The notes: generated by a model from the sequence alone, not told the origin. A DNA stretch of 64,000 nt from an uncultured Gemella sp. (GCA_938038035.1 CALHQV010000133.1:1-64000), one strand, 5' to 3'; shown: positions 7,350 through 15,079, counted from the stretch's first letter. Program-made: numbers and translations.

Positions 7350-7399
7350 TATGTACTTTTGAATATCAATGAAAATATAGCTTAAAAAGGTAGATTGAG

Positions 7400-8425
7400 A
7401 TGTCTGTTCGATTTATAGAACGAAGTTTATTCGATTGTGATATTAGCTTAACAAACTTAGTTGTACCTGTATGTTACGAAGGATTACCTGATGAGGATTC
7501 AGTAAGAGTTACAGAAGTCTTTAAAGAAACGTATCCGCTTTGGTATAACATGTTTAAAGAACTAGAAGATGATTACTTTAGTGAAAATGGTTATTGGTGT
7601 TTTAGTACCGAGAATGTGAACTTAGTAAGTATCCCTTACTCTATTGTCGATAAGCCATTTGAATTTAACATGGATGTGTTTATTCATGCTTTAAAGAAGT
7701 TTGAAAAAGGTTATTTTGAAGACAATGGTATTGGACATTGTATTGACGAATTAAGAATACCTGTGGTTCAATATTTCTCAACGGAAGAATCTTGGTTAGA
7801 TTTTCAGGAAAAGATAGAAAAAGAGTTATTCAACACTCGTGTATTGTTTACATTCTGTATTGATTCTAATAAGTGTCCTAATCGATTTAATGCGATGTTT
7901 ACAGAAGATAAGGTTCACGGCAATGCTTATTGGTTTAAAGGTTCTAGTCCATTAGGTATTGTAGGTAATAGACCTGTGTTTATAGACTCTCCTATAGGTG
8001 AGTTAAAGCAGTATACCAATATACTCGAAGCCATTTACGATTATGTAGATTTTAATTTGATGAGTGATACAGTAAAACCAAAAGACTATAGTGGTTTTAT
8101 TGAATCAACTAAAAAAGATTTGATAGAGTATATTACTACTAAACGTACTAACATTTTACCTAGTGGTAAAAAACTATTTGATATTGTTTCTTATGTCGTA
8201 AAAACAGGCATTGCTTCTCGTTATAATCAAGACGAGAAGTTTAAAGAACAAATCGAAGAATTAAAAAGACAAAGAGTCAACCAAATATATTATTGTGGAT
8301 ATGAATTTCCTAGACTACTAGGTGTTGATTTGGATATGTCTGAATTAAGTTACGATGTAAGTAATATAGAGATTAAATGTCGTAATCTACTAGGTAATAT
8401 TTTAACAGAATACTTATACTCTTAA
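7400..8425 (+). CDS. Hypothetical protein, 341 aa
   Basis: I do not recognise this soluble protein. Two Asn-Gly/Glu-rich aromatic stretches (residues 45-60 and 100-115) and a Lys-rich helical region near 280-300 are visible; no catalytic motif is clear. The start follows AAAAAGG about 11 nt upstream. It is the first gene of the plus-strand unit and is followed 13 nt later by the dCTP deaminase. Confidence 0.65.
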   Translation: MSVRFIERSLFDCDISLTNLVVPVCYEGLPDEDSVRVTEVFKETYPLWYNMFKELEDDYFSENGYWCFSTENVNLVSIPYSIVDKPFEFNMDVFIHALKKFEKGYFEDNGIGHCIDELRIPVVQYFSTEESWLDFQEKIEKELFNTRVLFTFCIDSNKCPNRFNAMFTEDKVHGNAYWFKGSSPLGIVGNRPVFIDSPIGELKQYTNILEAIYDYVDFNLMSDTVKPKDYSGFIESTKKDLIEYITTKRTNILPSGKKLFDIVSYVVKTGIASRYNQDEKFKEQIEELKRQRVNQIYYCGYEFPRLLGVDLDMSELSYDVSNIEIKCRNLLGNILTEYLYS

Positions 8426-8438
8426 AAGGAAAAGATAA

Positions 8439-9068
8439 ATGTATTTAAATAGTGATGAAATTAAAGCATTGGCTTATGCTGATTTTCCAGTGATTACTGA
8501 TTTTGTTAATAAAAAAGTAAGTATGGTAGAGGGCCGTATTGTTGCTTCTTACGGACTAGCAGAAAATTGTTACGATGTTCGTATTGCTGAAACACCATTG
8601 GAATTGGTTGTTCCTACAGCCAGTATTAATCCTAATAAGGATAATCATGCTCATGCGGTATTGGATATCAAGAAAGACTTGAGTGAACAAAAAGAGTTAA
8701 CTCGTCTTTTCATTGAACCTATTCGAGAAAGAGATGGTACAGTCTATTTTCTAATCCCACCTAAAACCATGGTATTGGCACACACTGTTGAGCGATTCAA
8801 TATCCCTAATGACATCAGTGGTGTTCTTTACTGTAAGTCTTCTTATGCTCGTGTAGGCATGAATATGGCACCTACTACACTGAAATCAGGTTGGTCGGGA
8901 CAATTAGTATTAGAGATTTATAATCAAACCAATATCCACATGCGTGTATATGCTAATGAAGGTATTGGTACTATCTATTTCTCAAGACATACTCCTAGTG
9001 ATGACAATGTAGGATACAATGGTGTATACCAAGACCAGACAGGTATTACACACGCTAAAACAAAATAG
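8439..9068 (+). CDS. dcd: dCTP deaminase (Dcd/dUTPase superfamily)
   Basis: A 209-residue trimeric deaminase expected to convert dCTP to dUTP, feeding dTMP synthesis in the cytoplasm. Family blocks in order: IPPKTMVLAHTVERFNIP (about 106-123), the substrate loop KSSYARVG (about 133-140, with the conserved Ser-Ser and Arg), and GWSGQLVLEIYN (about 151-162) with the catalytic Glu near 159. A C-terminal YQDQTGIT corresponds to the tail that closes over the active site. Length matches the family. Start after AAAAGGAAAAGATAA. It could be bifunctional (deaminase plus dUTPase); the sequence alone does not decide. Confidence 0.88.
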   Translation: MYLNSDEIKALAYADFPVITDFVNKKVSMVEGRIVASYGLAENCYDVRIAETPLELVVPTASINPNKDNHAHAVLDIKKDLSEQKELTRLFIEPIRERDGTVYFLIPPKTMVLAHTVERFNIPNDISGVLYCKSSYARVGMNMAPTTLKSGWSGQLVLEIYNQTNIHMRVYANEGIGTIYFSRHTPSDDNVGYNGVYQDQTGITHAKTK

Positions 9069-9155
9069 TTTTAGTGATACCTAATAAGTGAAATGTAACC
9101 CATCATTTTCTCTCTTTAAAGTTTAAATTTCATCAATTTCAAAAAGGAAATCAAA

Positions 9156-9794
9156 ATGACTACAATGTCTATTACCCGAGCACTGACTCGTATTAAAACC
9201 ATTGAGAAACAATTGAATCAATTGGTAGATAAAGAATTTGTGACTACTTTAGCTAAACGTGAAGTAGATAACGTAACAGATACTTACAAAGAAGTTTTGA
9301 ATAAAACCAAATCTAACTTCGACCAATTCAATGATTTGTTTGCTGAATTGAATCGTATTAAAGCAGCAGTGCGTAAATCTAACGAAATAACTAAAGTCAC
9401 TATTGGTGGTGATGAATTGTCTGTAGCTGACGCTCTGGTATACAAAAACACTATTGTTTATCGTAGTAACTTCTTAGAAAAGATTGCTCGTGAAAATCGT
9501 ACTGCCGATTCTCGTGTAGAACAAAGTAAAATCAATGCAGACAATAAGTTTGCTACTGTACGTGAAAACTTTATTAAAAGTTCACAAGGTCAAGACGTTA
9601 ATGAAGACTACATGAATACAGTACTGACTGAAGAAGAGCGTCGTCTGAAAGCAGCTCTTGTTGAAATTAAAGTATCTGGTATTAAAGATGTAAGTGAATA
9701 CATTGAAGCAGAACGTAAACGTATTGATACTTTCATTGAAGAAGTAGACTACGTTTTGTCTGAATCTAATGCCACTACCATGATTGAATTCTAA
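9156..9794 (+). CDS. Helical protein, possibly DIP1984-like
   Basis: A 212-residue protein that is almost wholly helical or coiled coil. The block LNRIKAAVRKSNEITKV, then GGDELSVADALVYK (about 66-105), resembles the IN-x-TN...G-x-x-L-x-x-A core of the DIP1984 family of unknown role; that match is from memory. Start after AAGGAAATCAAA. Confidence 0.55.
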   Translation: MTTMSITRALTRIKTIEKQLNQLVDKEFVTTLAKREVDNVTDTYKEVLNKTKSNFDQFNDLFAELNRIKAAVRKSNEITKVTIGGDELSVADALVYKNTIVYRSNFLEKIARENRTADSRVEQSKINADNKFATVRENFIKSSQGQDVNEDYMNTVLTEEERRLKAALVEIKVSGIKDVSEYIEAERKRIDTFIEEVDYVLSESNATTMIEF

Positions 9795-10055
9795 TCTAAT
9801 CGATTAGTATTCTGTAAAGAATAAGGAGCTACTTTTGAATTTGAAATAAAATTTAGAAGTAATTCTTTATATGAAAGAGGAGTAGTCTTTCTCTTCTATT
9901 CTTCTTTCAGTACATTTTTTCTTAAATGAAAACTTGGAACTTATTAATTTTTGTTAAAAAGAAACAAAACCATTGGTTATCGAATAATGATAAATCCAAT
10001 ACACTCCGTCTTAGATTCGGAATAATCTAAATGCTTATAGTCAATTAGCATACGA

Positions 10056-10128
10056 TCCCTTATAGCTCAGTGGATAGAGTGTCTGTCTTATACACAGAAT
10101 GTCGGGAGTTCGACTCTCCCTAAGGAAA
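10056..10128 (+). tRNA. tRNA-Ile, anticodon UAU
   Basis: The cloverleaf is present: acceptor TCCCTTA/TAAGGAA (one mismatch), D stem GCTC/GAGT, anticodon stem TCTGT/ACAGA with loop CTTATAC, and T arm GGGAG-TTCGACT-CTCCC. CCA is not encoded. A UAU anticodon reads AUA directly; most bacteria instead use a lysidine-modified CAU tRNA, so this is a less common solution. Confidence 0.85.
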
Positions 10129-10361
10129 TATATATTTGGGTAAATAGAGATTGCCCATAGCCGATTGATAAAAGCTAAAAGTTTAAAGTTCGAAAGATAC
10201 TAAAGCTTAAAGATTATTTATACGAATTAAAGATAGAAAGTTGAAAGACTAAAGTTAGTTCAAATCCTCTACTAAAGGTTATTTAGGATAGTAGTGTATA
10301 TCCTTTCATTTCCTAGAGGCTGGTAACTCGGTGGTTTTGTTTCACCCCTATTCTTAAGTAT

Positions 10362-10393
10362 TACTCTCTACTCCTATTTTGGAGTAGAGAGTA
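10362..10393 (+). terminator. Terminator hairpin downstream of tRNA-Ile
   Basis: TACTCTCTACTCC pairs with GGAGTAGAGAGTA around TATTTT; the tail is GTATTTCC-like, short in T. Confidence 0.65.
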
Positions 10394-10466
10394 GTATTTC
10401 CTTATGTTTCTTTATTAATTTGTATGATTATTCACACTATTCATTAACAGTTAAGAAAGACAAAAG

Positions 10467-11027
10467 ATGAACCATATTTATTTTAAACTCATTAAGAATC
10501 TTATTCTTTTTATTCCTTTGTTTATTATTTCTACAGTAGTAAGCCTACTCTCTTATCCATTAGGACCTATTATTGCTTTATTTAGTTTAACTAATAAAGA
10601 AGGGAATGTACCTAAAGTATTTACACCTTGGTTAACGCATGATAACCCCATAGACGGAGACCAGTGGCATTTAGAGAGATGGCCTGGTGATACTACTCTT
10701 ATTAAGTTTAAACGTCGTACAGCATGGTTATGGCGCAATAAAGGCTATTGGTTTGACTATTATTACTTAGGTAGACCAATTGGTAAGTGTTTAATTAACC
10801 ATGGTAATCCAGATACCTCAGACCAGGGTTGTGAAGGTGTATTATTCCAGTATAATGAAAATGGTATTTGGGAATTCTACTTAATCTATCGTTATCCATT
10901 TAAAAAGGATAAATGCCTTAGAATTAGATTAGGTTGGAAGTTAGATGATACTGTAATAGGTTCTGACAAGATGATGATGATTGCTACATCTATTGGTATT
11001 TGGAAATCGTTTGAAGAAAAGAAATAA
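10467..11027 (+). CDS. Membrane-anchored phage protein, DUF7338-like
   Basis: A 186-residue protein with an N-terminal hydrophobic segment (LILFIPLFIISTVVSLLSYP, about 12-31) followed by a cytoplasmic or periplasmic domain. PWLTHDNPIDGD and RRTAWLWRNKGYWFDYYYLG match, from memory, a widespread uncharacterised family in tailed phages. Start after AAGAAAGACAAAAG, a weak site. It lies between tRNA genes. Confidence 0.6.
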   Translation: MNHIYFKLIKNLILFIPLFIISTVVSLLSYPLGPIIALFSLTNKEGNVPKVFTPWLTHDNPIDGDQWHLERWPGDTTLIKFKRRTAWLWRNKGYWFDYYYLGRPIGKCLINHGNPDTSDQGCEGVLFQYNENGIWEFYLIYRYPFKKDKCLRIRLGWKLDDTVIGSDKMMMIATSIGIWKSFEEKK

Positions 11028-11071
11028 AAACTAAATAATATTTTCTATATCTTCTCTATATATGAAAATGA

Positions 11072-11156
11072 GCGTGAGTGATGTAATGAGTAGCCATGCA
11101 GGCTTTAGGTGCCTGTTCCGAAAGGAGTGAGAGTTCGAGTCTCTCCTCACGCACCA
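11072..11156 (+). tRNA. tRNA-Leu, anticodon UAG
   Basis: Acceptor GCGTGAG/CTCACGC with encoded CCA; anticodon stem CAGGC/GCCTG with loop TTTAGGT (anticodon TAG); a long variable arm (TTCCGAAAGGA); T arm GAGAG-TTCGAGT-CTCTC. Reads CUA. Confidence 0.9.
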
Positions 11157-11163
11157 GTTATTA

Positions 11164-11239
11164 GCATCTATGGTGTAATGGATAGCACAAGAATCTTCTA
11201 AATTCTGAGAGAAAAGTTCGATTCTTTCTAGGTGCGCCA
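11164..11239 (+). tRNA. tRNA-Arg, anticodon UCU
   Basis: Acceptor GCATCTA/TAGGTGC with one G-T pair, GCCA end, anticodon stem AGAAT/ATTCT with loop CTTCTAA (anticodon TCT), T loop TTCGATT. Reads AGA, a codon used heavily by AT-rich phages. Confidence 0.88.
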
Positions 11240-11427
11240 GTCAATGTACTCTTTAGTTTAAAATAAAACGATTACCTAAAAGTTACACCTAAGTTACGTA
11301 AAAGCACATCTCTTACTTCAATCCTACTCGTATCAATGCTTTCGGACAAACGTAACTTATAATAGTAACTTAAGGTGATAGATGCAGGTAAATCCTGTAA
11401 GAGTACTCCCAATTAGGAGATAATACC

Positions 11428-11466
11428 ATGAATTCTATTATTTATATTGAAGGATGGGGTTATTAA
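11428..11466 (+). CDS. Possible 12-residue ORF (MNSIIYIEGWGY)
   Basis: A perfect AGGAG 8 nt before an ATG opens a 12-codon ORF between tRNA-Arg and tRNA-Tyr. Good ribosome site but very short; it could be a leader peptide or chance. Confidence 0.2.
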   Translation: MNSIIYIEGWGY

Positions 11467-11473
11467 ATTAACT

Positions 11474-11557
11474 GGAGGGATTGGAGAGTGGTTAAATCCA
11501 GCGGACTGTAAATCCGCCCCGAAAGGTTCGTAGGTTCAAATCCTACTCCCTCCACCA
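11474..11557 (+). tRNA. tRNA-Tyr, anticodon GUA
   Basis: Acceptor GGAGGGA/TCCCTCC, encoded CCA, anticodon stem GCGGA/TCCGC with loop CTGTAAA, class II variable arm CCCGAAAGGTTCG, T arm GTAGG-TTCAAAT-CCTAC. Complete and canonical. Confidence 0.92.
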
Positions 11558-11680
11558 AATAGAAGTACTCGTACTCAATTCCTATTCTGACGTACGGTGC
11601 TGCTTTAAAATGTAATGAATAGGCAAAGTACTAGTGTGTTATAAAACTTTCGGTGATGAAACTAGTTTAAACCGATTTTT

Positions 11681-11747
11681 GCGCGTATAGTTTAGTGGTA
11701 GAATATTTGCGAGTCGAGAGAATCTGGTGCAATTCCAGAATGGGCGA
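11681..11747 (+). tRNA. Degenerate tRNA-like sequence (possible GUC)
   Basis: A clear D arm (TAGTTTAGTGGTAGAAT) and T arm (TCTGG-TGCAATT-CCAGA) are present, but the acceptor pairs imperfectly (best CGCGTAT/ATGGGCG, one mismatch), the anticodon stem is poor, no variable loop remains and CCA is replaced by ATA. Probably decayed or heavily modified in fold. Confidence 0.35.
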
Positions 11748-11754
11748 ATAATTG

Positions 11755-11827
11755 ACGTCCATTAGCTTATTAGTAGAGCGTCGGCGTGGAGCAGATGACC
11801 CTGGTTCAATTCCAGGTGCGCGTACTA
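11755..11827 (+). tRNA. Degenerate tRNA-like sequence (possible GGA)
   Basis: D arm TAGCTTATTAGTAGAGC and T arm CCTGG-TTCAATT-CCAGG are good; acceptor ACGTCCA/TGCGCGT has one mismatch and the end reads ACTA instead of ACCA. The anticodon stem is weak and the variable loop is missing, as in its neighbour. Confidence 0.35.
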
Positions 11828-11836
11828 AAATATAAT

Positions 11837-12246
11837 CCGCGAGTGATGGAATGGGGTAGACATATCGGACTTTGATATATAGTCTCAATATCTTAATTGA
11901 TATTGAGATGAACAATAGAGCCGCTATATAGAAATATATAGATGTGAATCCTGGAAATTGCTGGAATAACCTTATAGTTCCGATAACTACAGTGTGGTTG
12001 GAAACGACGAATACGAAAGTTATAAAAATATCGGAAATTGGTCAATCAGCAGCCGAGCCTCTAAGTCTATAAAAAGATAAGAGGAAGGTTCAGAGACTAC
12101 GCTCAGGATACCTTAGCAAGTAAAGTTGAAGGTAATGATATAGTCCAGACTACAACTGATAATTGTATCAGGCTTGTGAAAGCAAGAGTAGTAAGAAAAT
12201 CCGAAGACCATAGGTCGTGTGGGTTCGACTCCCACCTCGCGGACCA
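11837..12246 (+). tRNA. tRNA-Leu, anticodon UAA, split by a group I intron
   Basis: Exons 11837-11872 and 12196-12246 join into an 87-nt class II tRNA: acceptor CCGCGAG/CTCGCGG plus ACCA, anticodon stem TCGGA/TCCGA with loop CTTAAAA (anticodon TAA), variable arm, and T arm GTGGG-TTCGACT-CCCAC. Neither half folds as a tRNA alone. The break falls between U34 and A35 of the anticodon, the position of the cyanobacterial and plastid tRNA-Leu(UAA) intron. Reads UUA. Confidence 0.9.
11873..12195 (+). other. Group I intron in tRNA-Leu(UAA), 323 nt, no ORF
   Basis: The 5' exon ends in U and the intron ends in G, as group I splicing needs. P2 hairpin CTCAATATC/GATATTGAG follows the 5' site. The core R element GTTCAGAGACTAC (about 12089-12101) and S element GATATAGTCC (12137-12146) give the P7 pairing GACTA/TAGTC. 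Too short for an endonuclease, so mobility would need help in trans. Confidence 0.85.
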
Positions 12247-12263
12247 ATTCAATAGAGTATATT

Positions 12264-12292
12264 AGATAGGACACCTAAGAAGTGTCCTATCT
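12264..12292 (+). terminator. Terminator after the tRNA cluster
   Basis: AGATAGGACAC pairs with GTGTCCTATCT around CTAAGAA; TAGTTACTTATGCTTTTTT follows. Confidence 0.7.
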
Positions 12293-12324
12293 AGTTACTT
12301 ATGCTTTTTTGACGAGTAAATAAG

Positions 12325-12534
12325 ATGGATTATAAGAAATTATTTAAAAAGATTATTCGTAAAGTATATTCTGGTATAGAAACAGTAGTAGTAACAGTAG
12401 CACCTACTCTAGAATACTTAAAAGACAAAAGAGTAGCTTTTAAAAGTAAAGTAGGTGATGACGTATACTATGGGATTAAGTTCCTAATGGTTTTAGTATT
12501 AATATACATTTTTTATTTTTTATTGGGAAAGTAA
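12325..12534 (+). CDS. Small C-terminally anchored membrane protein, 69 aa
   Basis: A basic N-terminal half (KKLFKKIIRKVYSG) and a C-terminal membrane helix (FLMVLVLIYIFYFLLG). A tail-anchored topology is likely. First of three ORFs spaced 1 nt apart, followed by another tiny membrane ORF. Holin-like size but no proof. Confidence 0.6.
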   Translation: MDYKKLFKKIIRKVYSGIETVVVTVAPTLEYLKDKRVAFKSKVGDDVYYGIKFLMVLVLIYIFYFLLGK

Positions 12535-12535
12535 A

Positions 12536-12628
12536 ATGACTACAGCAGATCAACTAATGACAATTGTCATTAGTCTAATTGCAGTTTTAGCACTGATATA
12601 TCTTGTTTTTAGCGCAATGAGGAAATAA
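12536..12628 (+). CDS. Micro membrane protein, 30 aa
   Basis: MTTADQLMTIVISLIAVLAL, then IYLVFSAMRK: a single hydrophobic helix with a short basic tail. The start lies 1 nt past the previous stop and its stop 1 nt before the next ATG, so it fits a tight operon. GGGAAAG lies upstream as ribosome site. Function unknown. Confidence 0.6.
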   Translation: MTTADQLMTIVISLIAVLALIYLVFSAMRK

Positions 12629-12629
12629 A

Positions 12630-13055
12630 ATGACTCAATCTCTCCTTAGTTTAACTCTCTATAAAGAAAAATTAGAAGTACCTAAATGGGTATGGGAACA
12701 ACAAGAGACAGTTAGTGATAACGAATTAATCGTTGATTGGTTAAATAGAAAACACGCTAATCTAAATATTACTAAATATTGTTTATCTAAAGATAAAGAT
12801 TTTATCTATTTCAATATTCATCCAAAATATACTCCTACTGTATATGTTAAAGACTATAGCAATAATGGCGTGTTATTTGATACATTAGATGAAGCTGTAG
12901 ATGTATTCATTTCAGATAACTCAATCAATGCCTGGATTAGTGTTAAAGGACAAACCACACATAAATCCAGTAATCCAATTAAGTATAATAGATTGGTTAG
13001 AGAGTACTTAACTAAGATATTTAAAGAAAAAAAATTATATATTGTGTTAGGATAA
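12630..13055 (+). CDS. Hypothetical protein, 141 aa
   Basis: No recognised domain. Soluble, mixed alpha/beta. Start preceded by GAGGAAATAAA. Last gene of the plus-strand unit, closed by a palindromic terminator shared with the convergent gene. Confidence 0.6.
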   Translation: MTQSLLSLTLYKEKLEVPKWVWEQQETVSDNELIVDWLNRKHANLNITKYCLSKDKDFIYFNIHPKYTPTVYVKDYSNNGVLFDTLDEAVDVFISDNSINAWISVKGQTTHKSSNPIKYNRLVREYLTKIFKEKKLYIVLG

Positions 13056-13058
13056 ATA

Positions 13059-13088
13059 CTACAGTAGACAGATATCTGTCTACTGTAG
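13059..13088. terminator. Bidirectional palindromic terminator
   Basis: CTACAGTAGACAGAT and its exact complement form a 30-nt palindrome between convergent genes ending at 13055 and 13097. Confidence 0.75.
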
Positions 13089-13096
13089 CGTTATCT

Positions 13097-13375
13097 TTAT
13101 ACTATCAATTCAAGAATTTCTTTTTGAAACTCTTTACGAATTTCTTCCAGTCTTTCTTGGAAGAATTTAATATTGGCTTCATTTTTAGCAGCTACTTCGA
13201 TTAAACCTTTTTCAATAGCAGCTTCACGGTCTTCTTTGAATTCTCGAATAGAGAAATTCATCAGAGAGATTCTTCTTTCGAAATTCTTGACCATGCGTTC
13301 TACTACTTCTTCTTTAGATTCTTTTAATTCCAATTCTTGTTGAGTTGGAGTTTTAGAGAATAAATTGAATAACAT
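13097..13375 (-). CDS. Coiled-coil protein, 92 aa (paralogue of the next gene)
   Basis: An all-helical, highly charged protein. Residues 30-75 (FERRISLMNFSIREF...AAIEKGL) align with FERRIGFQDKLLKQA...ECVAKGL of the 81-aa gene just upstream, so the two are tandem duplicates. Role unknown; perhaps oligomeric. Start after AGAAAGGAAAGAAC. Confidence 0.6.
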   Translation of the reverse strand: MLFNLFSKTPTQQELELKESKEEVVERMVKNFERRISLMNFSIREFKEDREAAIEKGLIEVAAKNEANIKFFQERLEEIRKEFQKEILELIV

Positions 13376-13402
13376 AGTTCTTTCCTTTCTATAAAATATA
13401 TA

Positions 13403-13648
13403 TTACATTGATTCAATTGCTTGAACCATTTGCTCACTGAGACTTGCGATACTCTCACGCAAATCTGCGATTTTCTTCTCATAATCAGGGATTAATGTAA
13501 CCAATCCTTTAGCTACACATTCTTCGCGGAATGCGATAGCCTGCTTCAGTAATTTATCTTGGAACCCGATACGACGCTCGAATCCAGAGATAATATCTTC
13601 GTCTAACTGACGGCTAAAGTTATCTAATGCTTTTTGTAATTCGTTCAT
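13403..13648 (-). CDS. Coiled-coil protein, 81 aa
   Basis: A helical protein with FERRI near residue 24 and the same order of charged blocks as its neighbour. Likely co-transcribed with it from the candidate promoter motif at 13714-13727. Confidence 0.6.
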   Translation of the reverse strand: MNELQKALDNFSRQLDEDIISGFERRIGFQDKLLKQAIAFREECVAKGLVTLIPDYEKKIADLRESIASLSEQMVQAIESM

Positions 13649-13713
13649 GGTAATACTCCGTTATTTAATTAAAATAAAATAGTTATTAGAAGATTGATCT
13701 TCTCTTTCAATTT

Positions 13714-13727
13714 AGTAGTATATGTTT
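13714..13727 (-). promoter_or_regulatory. Candidate phage promoter motif AAACATATACTACT
   Basis: On the minus strand, 66 nt upstream of the 81-aa gene and just downstream of a terminator, the expected place for a fresh promoter. One of four near-identical motifs in the window. Confidence 0.4.
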
Positions 13728-13743
13728 GAAATAAAATAAAATA

Positions 13744-13775
13744 TATTAGAGTGCATCTTACGACACACTCTAATA
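13744..13775 (-). terminator. Terminator after beta-prime C fragment
   Basis: TATTAGAGTG pairs with CACTCTAATA around a 12-nt loop. TATTTTATTTTATTT follows on the minus strand. Confidence 0.65.
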
Positions 13776-13778
13776 AAA

Positions 13779-15077
13779 TCAAGATAATAAGGAATTCCTC
13801 CATTTACTGGTAGATACGGTTTTATTGTGCATTACGGCCATGGATAGACCCATGATGACACTACCTAAGCTAGAGTTAACTGTAGCGATACCATTCTCGT
13901 AATTCGAGATATTAGGCCCTACACATTTCCTACAGTAACTATTGTTCTTAGAAGTACACATACTAGGTGCTCTAAACAATAAATACTTACCAGCTAAGTC
14001 TTTAATATTCTCATTAGTAATTTTGTAAGAAATACCCTTAACAATATACCAGTATCCAATATACTTAAGACATTTATCTACATCATCTGGCATCTTATAT
14101 AATACACCATGTGTACTACCACAATCATCACCTTCTACTTTTAAGTTAGCAGCAGAACGTAATGCGTCTTTAACCAATACACCACCTTCTTGTGTTTCTA
14201 GACCACGACCAATAGAACCATTATACGCATCATTTACATAGACAGATAGATTCTTATAATCCACACCTTCTTTTAAACTACGTGTAACGAATTCACCTGG
14301 TTTATCATCTAGAGTAGATGGTGTACCAAAGTTATTGTTCAAACGTTTACGTGTATTGTTAAATGCTTTACCACTGATTAAGAAACCCATGGAGTCATCT
14401 CCTTTCATGAATTCCTTATCAATAGCCACTAATTCAGCATCTACTTTAGCAGCAATCACTGGGTCATTTAATCTATCACCATATTCAGCATAGAGTTCTT
14501 TTCTACGTTTCTCTAGTAGCGGATTAGTGGTTAAAGACTTCTCAGTAATAGAAGGTACGAATGTCTGTGTATAGTTTACTAAGTGTAGAGTATTCTCAGT
14601 ATATTTCAAAAACTCTTCGGTAAATACTTCATCTGGTTTTTCTGGTTTATCTTCAGTAATATCGTCACGTGAACGTTCCCATTTATATAGAAAGTATTTC
14701 TCTACATCATTAGGGAAGAAACGTTTATTGATAAATGGTACTTTACCATTAAATGGGTCAATAACCATTAAATAGTTTTGAAACAGTATGCCACAAGAAG
14801 TTTTAATTTCTTCTTTTTGACCAGGAAATGTACCCATTGGTACGGTAATCATTTCACCTACTCTAAGTAATGGTTTAGTGATATCTGTAGCACCTGTAAT
14901 CAATACTTCTTCATTGTCATGTATAAAGTAAAAACCTTTCTCATTTGTTTTAACTAAATAAGGAGTCTCATCTTTGGTTTTAAATACAGAGAAACAACTC
15001 TTAATCCAATATGAATCTAAGAACCATCTGTTTTTTAAACCCATGAGGAAATAACTATATTTATTCATTTCTTTCAT
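13779..15077 (-). CDS. RNA polymerase beta-prime, C-terminal fragment
   Basis: A 432-residue fragment matching the distal half of bacterial beta-prime. GGVLVKDALRSAANLKVEGD then DCGSTHGVLY (about 290-330) aligns with the conserved SGYLTRRLVDVAQD...TEDDCGT segment, and SYCRKCVG (about 380) with the C-x-x-C zinc-site region. The following GIATVNSSLGSVIMGLSMAV aligns with [20 protein letters not shown] of the bridge-helix/trigger-loop neighbourhood, though [13 protein letters not shown] itself is largely lost. It complements the N-terminal beta-prime gene at 33086-36380, a split also seen in phiKZ-like polymerases. Whether it serves the virion or the non-virion enzyme is not visible. Confidence 0.75.
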   Translation of the reverse strand: MKEMNKYSYFLMGLKNRWFLDSYWIKSCFSVFKTKDETPYLVKTNEKGFYFIHDNEEVLITGATDITKPLLRVGEMITVPMGTFPGQKEEIKTSCGILFQNYLMVIDPFNGKVPFINKRFFPNDVEKYFLYKWERSRDDITEDKPEKPDEVFTEEFLKYTENTLHLVNYTQTFVPSITEKSLTTNPLLEKRRKELYAEYGDRLNDPVIAAKVDAELVAIDKEFMKGDDSMGFLISGKAFNNTRKRLNNNFGTPSTLDDKPGEFVTRSLKEGVDYKNLSVYVNDAYNGSIGRGLETQEGGVLVKDALRSAANLKVEGDDCGSTHGVLYKMPDDVDKCLKYIGYWYIVKGISYKITNENIKDLAGKYLLFRAPSMCTSKNNSYCRKCVGPNISNYENGIATVNSSLGSVIMGLSMAVMHNKTVSTSKWRNSLLS

Positions 15078-15079
15078 TT

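Larger units (their letters stand above)
5885..7399. other. 1.5-kb non-coding region dense in DNA/RNA structure
   Basis: This gap separates divergent units. In order it holds a 17-nt arm inverted repeat (5978-6045), a G6/C6 hairpin with a long purine/pyrimidine-biased tract (6057-6135), a 15-bp inverted repeat (6146-6237), a 9-bp hairpin (6294-6315), a CGTTGCTT/AAGCAACG stem (about 6324-6376), a GTCTTTGG/CCAAAGAC hairpin (about 6390-6410), three similar folded elements (6439-6726), a possible decayed zinc-ribbon ORF (7085-7223) and a plus-strand terminator (7309-7349). Candidate roles are a replication origin, an ncRNA locus or a regulatory hub. Confidence 0.6.
9795..10466 (+). other. Intergenic region around tRNA-Ile
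   Basis: Apart from the tRNA (10056-10128) and the terminator (10362-10393) I see no supportable gene. About 10160-10270 is rich in AAAG/TTAAAG units and could be a degraded tRNA or spacer. A 34-codon ORF near 9930 lacks a ribosome site. Confidence 0.4.

Noticed and set aside
9930..10040. A 34-codon ORF upstream of tRNA-Ile
   Set aside because: No ribosome site and no neighbour coupling.
11667..11915. An 82-codon minus-strand ORF containing a GIEPGS-like stretch
   Set aside because: This string is the known artefact of translating the complement of tRNA T arms; it lies over tRNA-like sequences.
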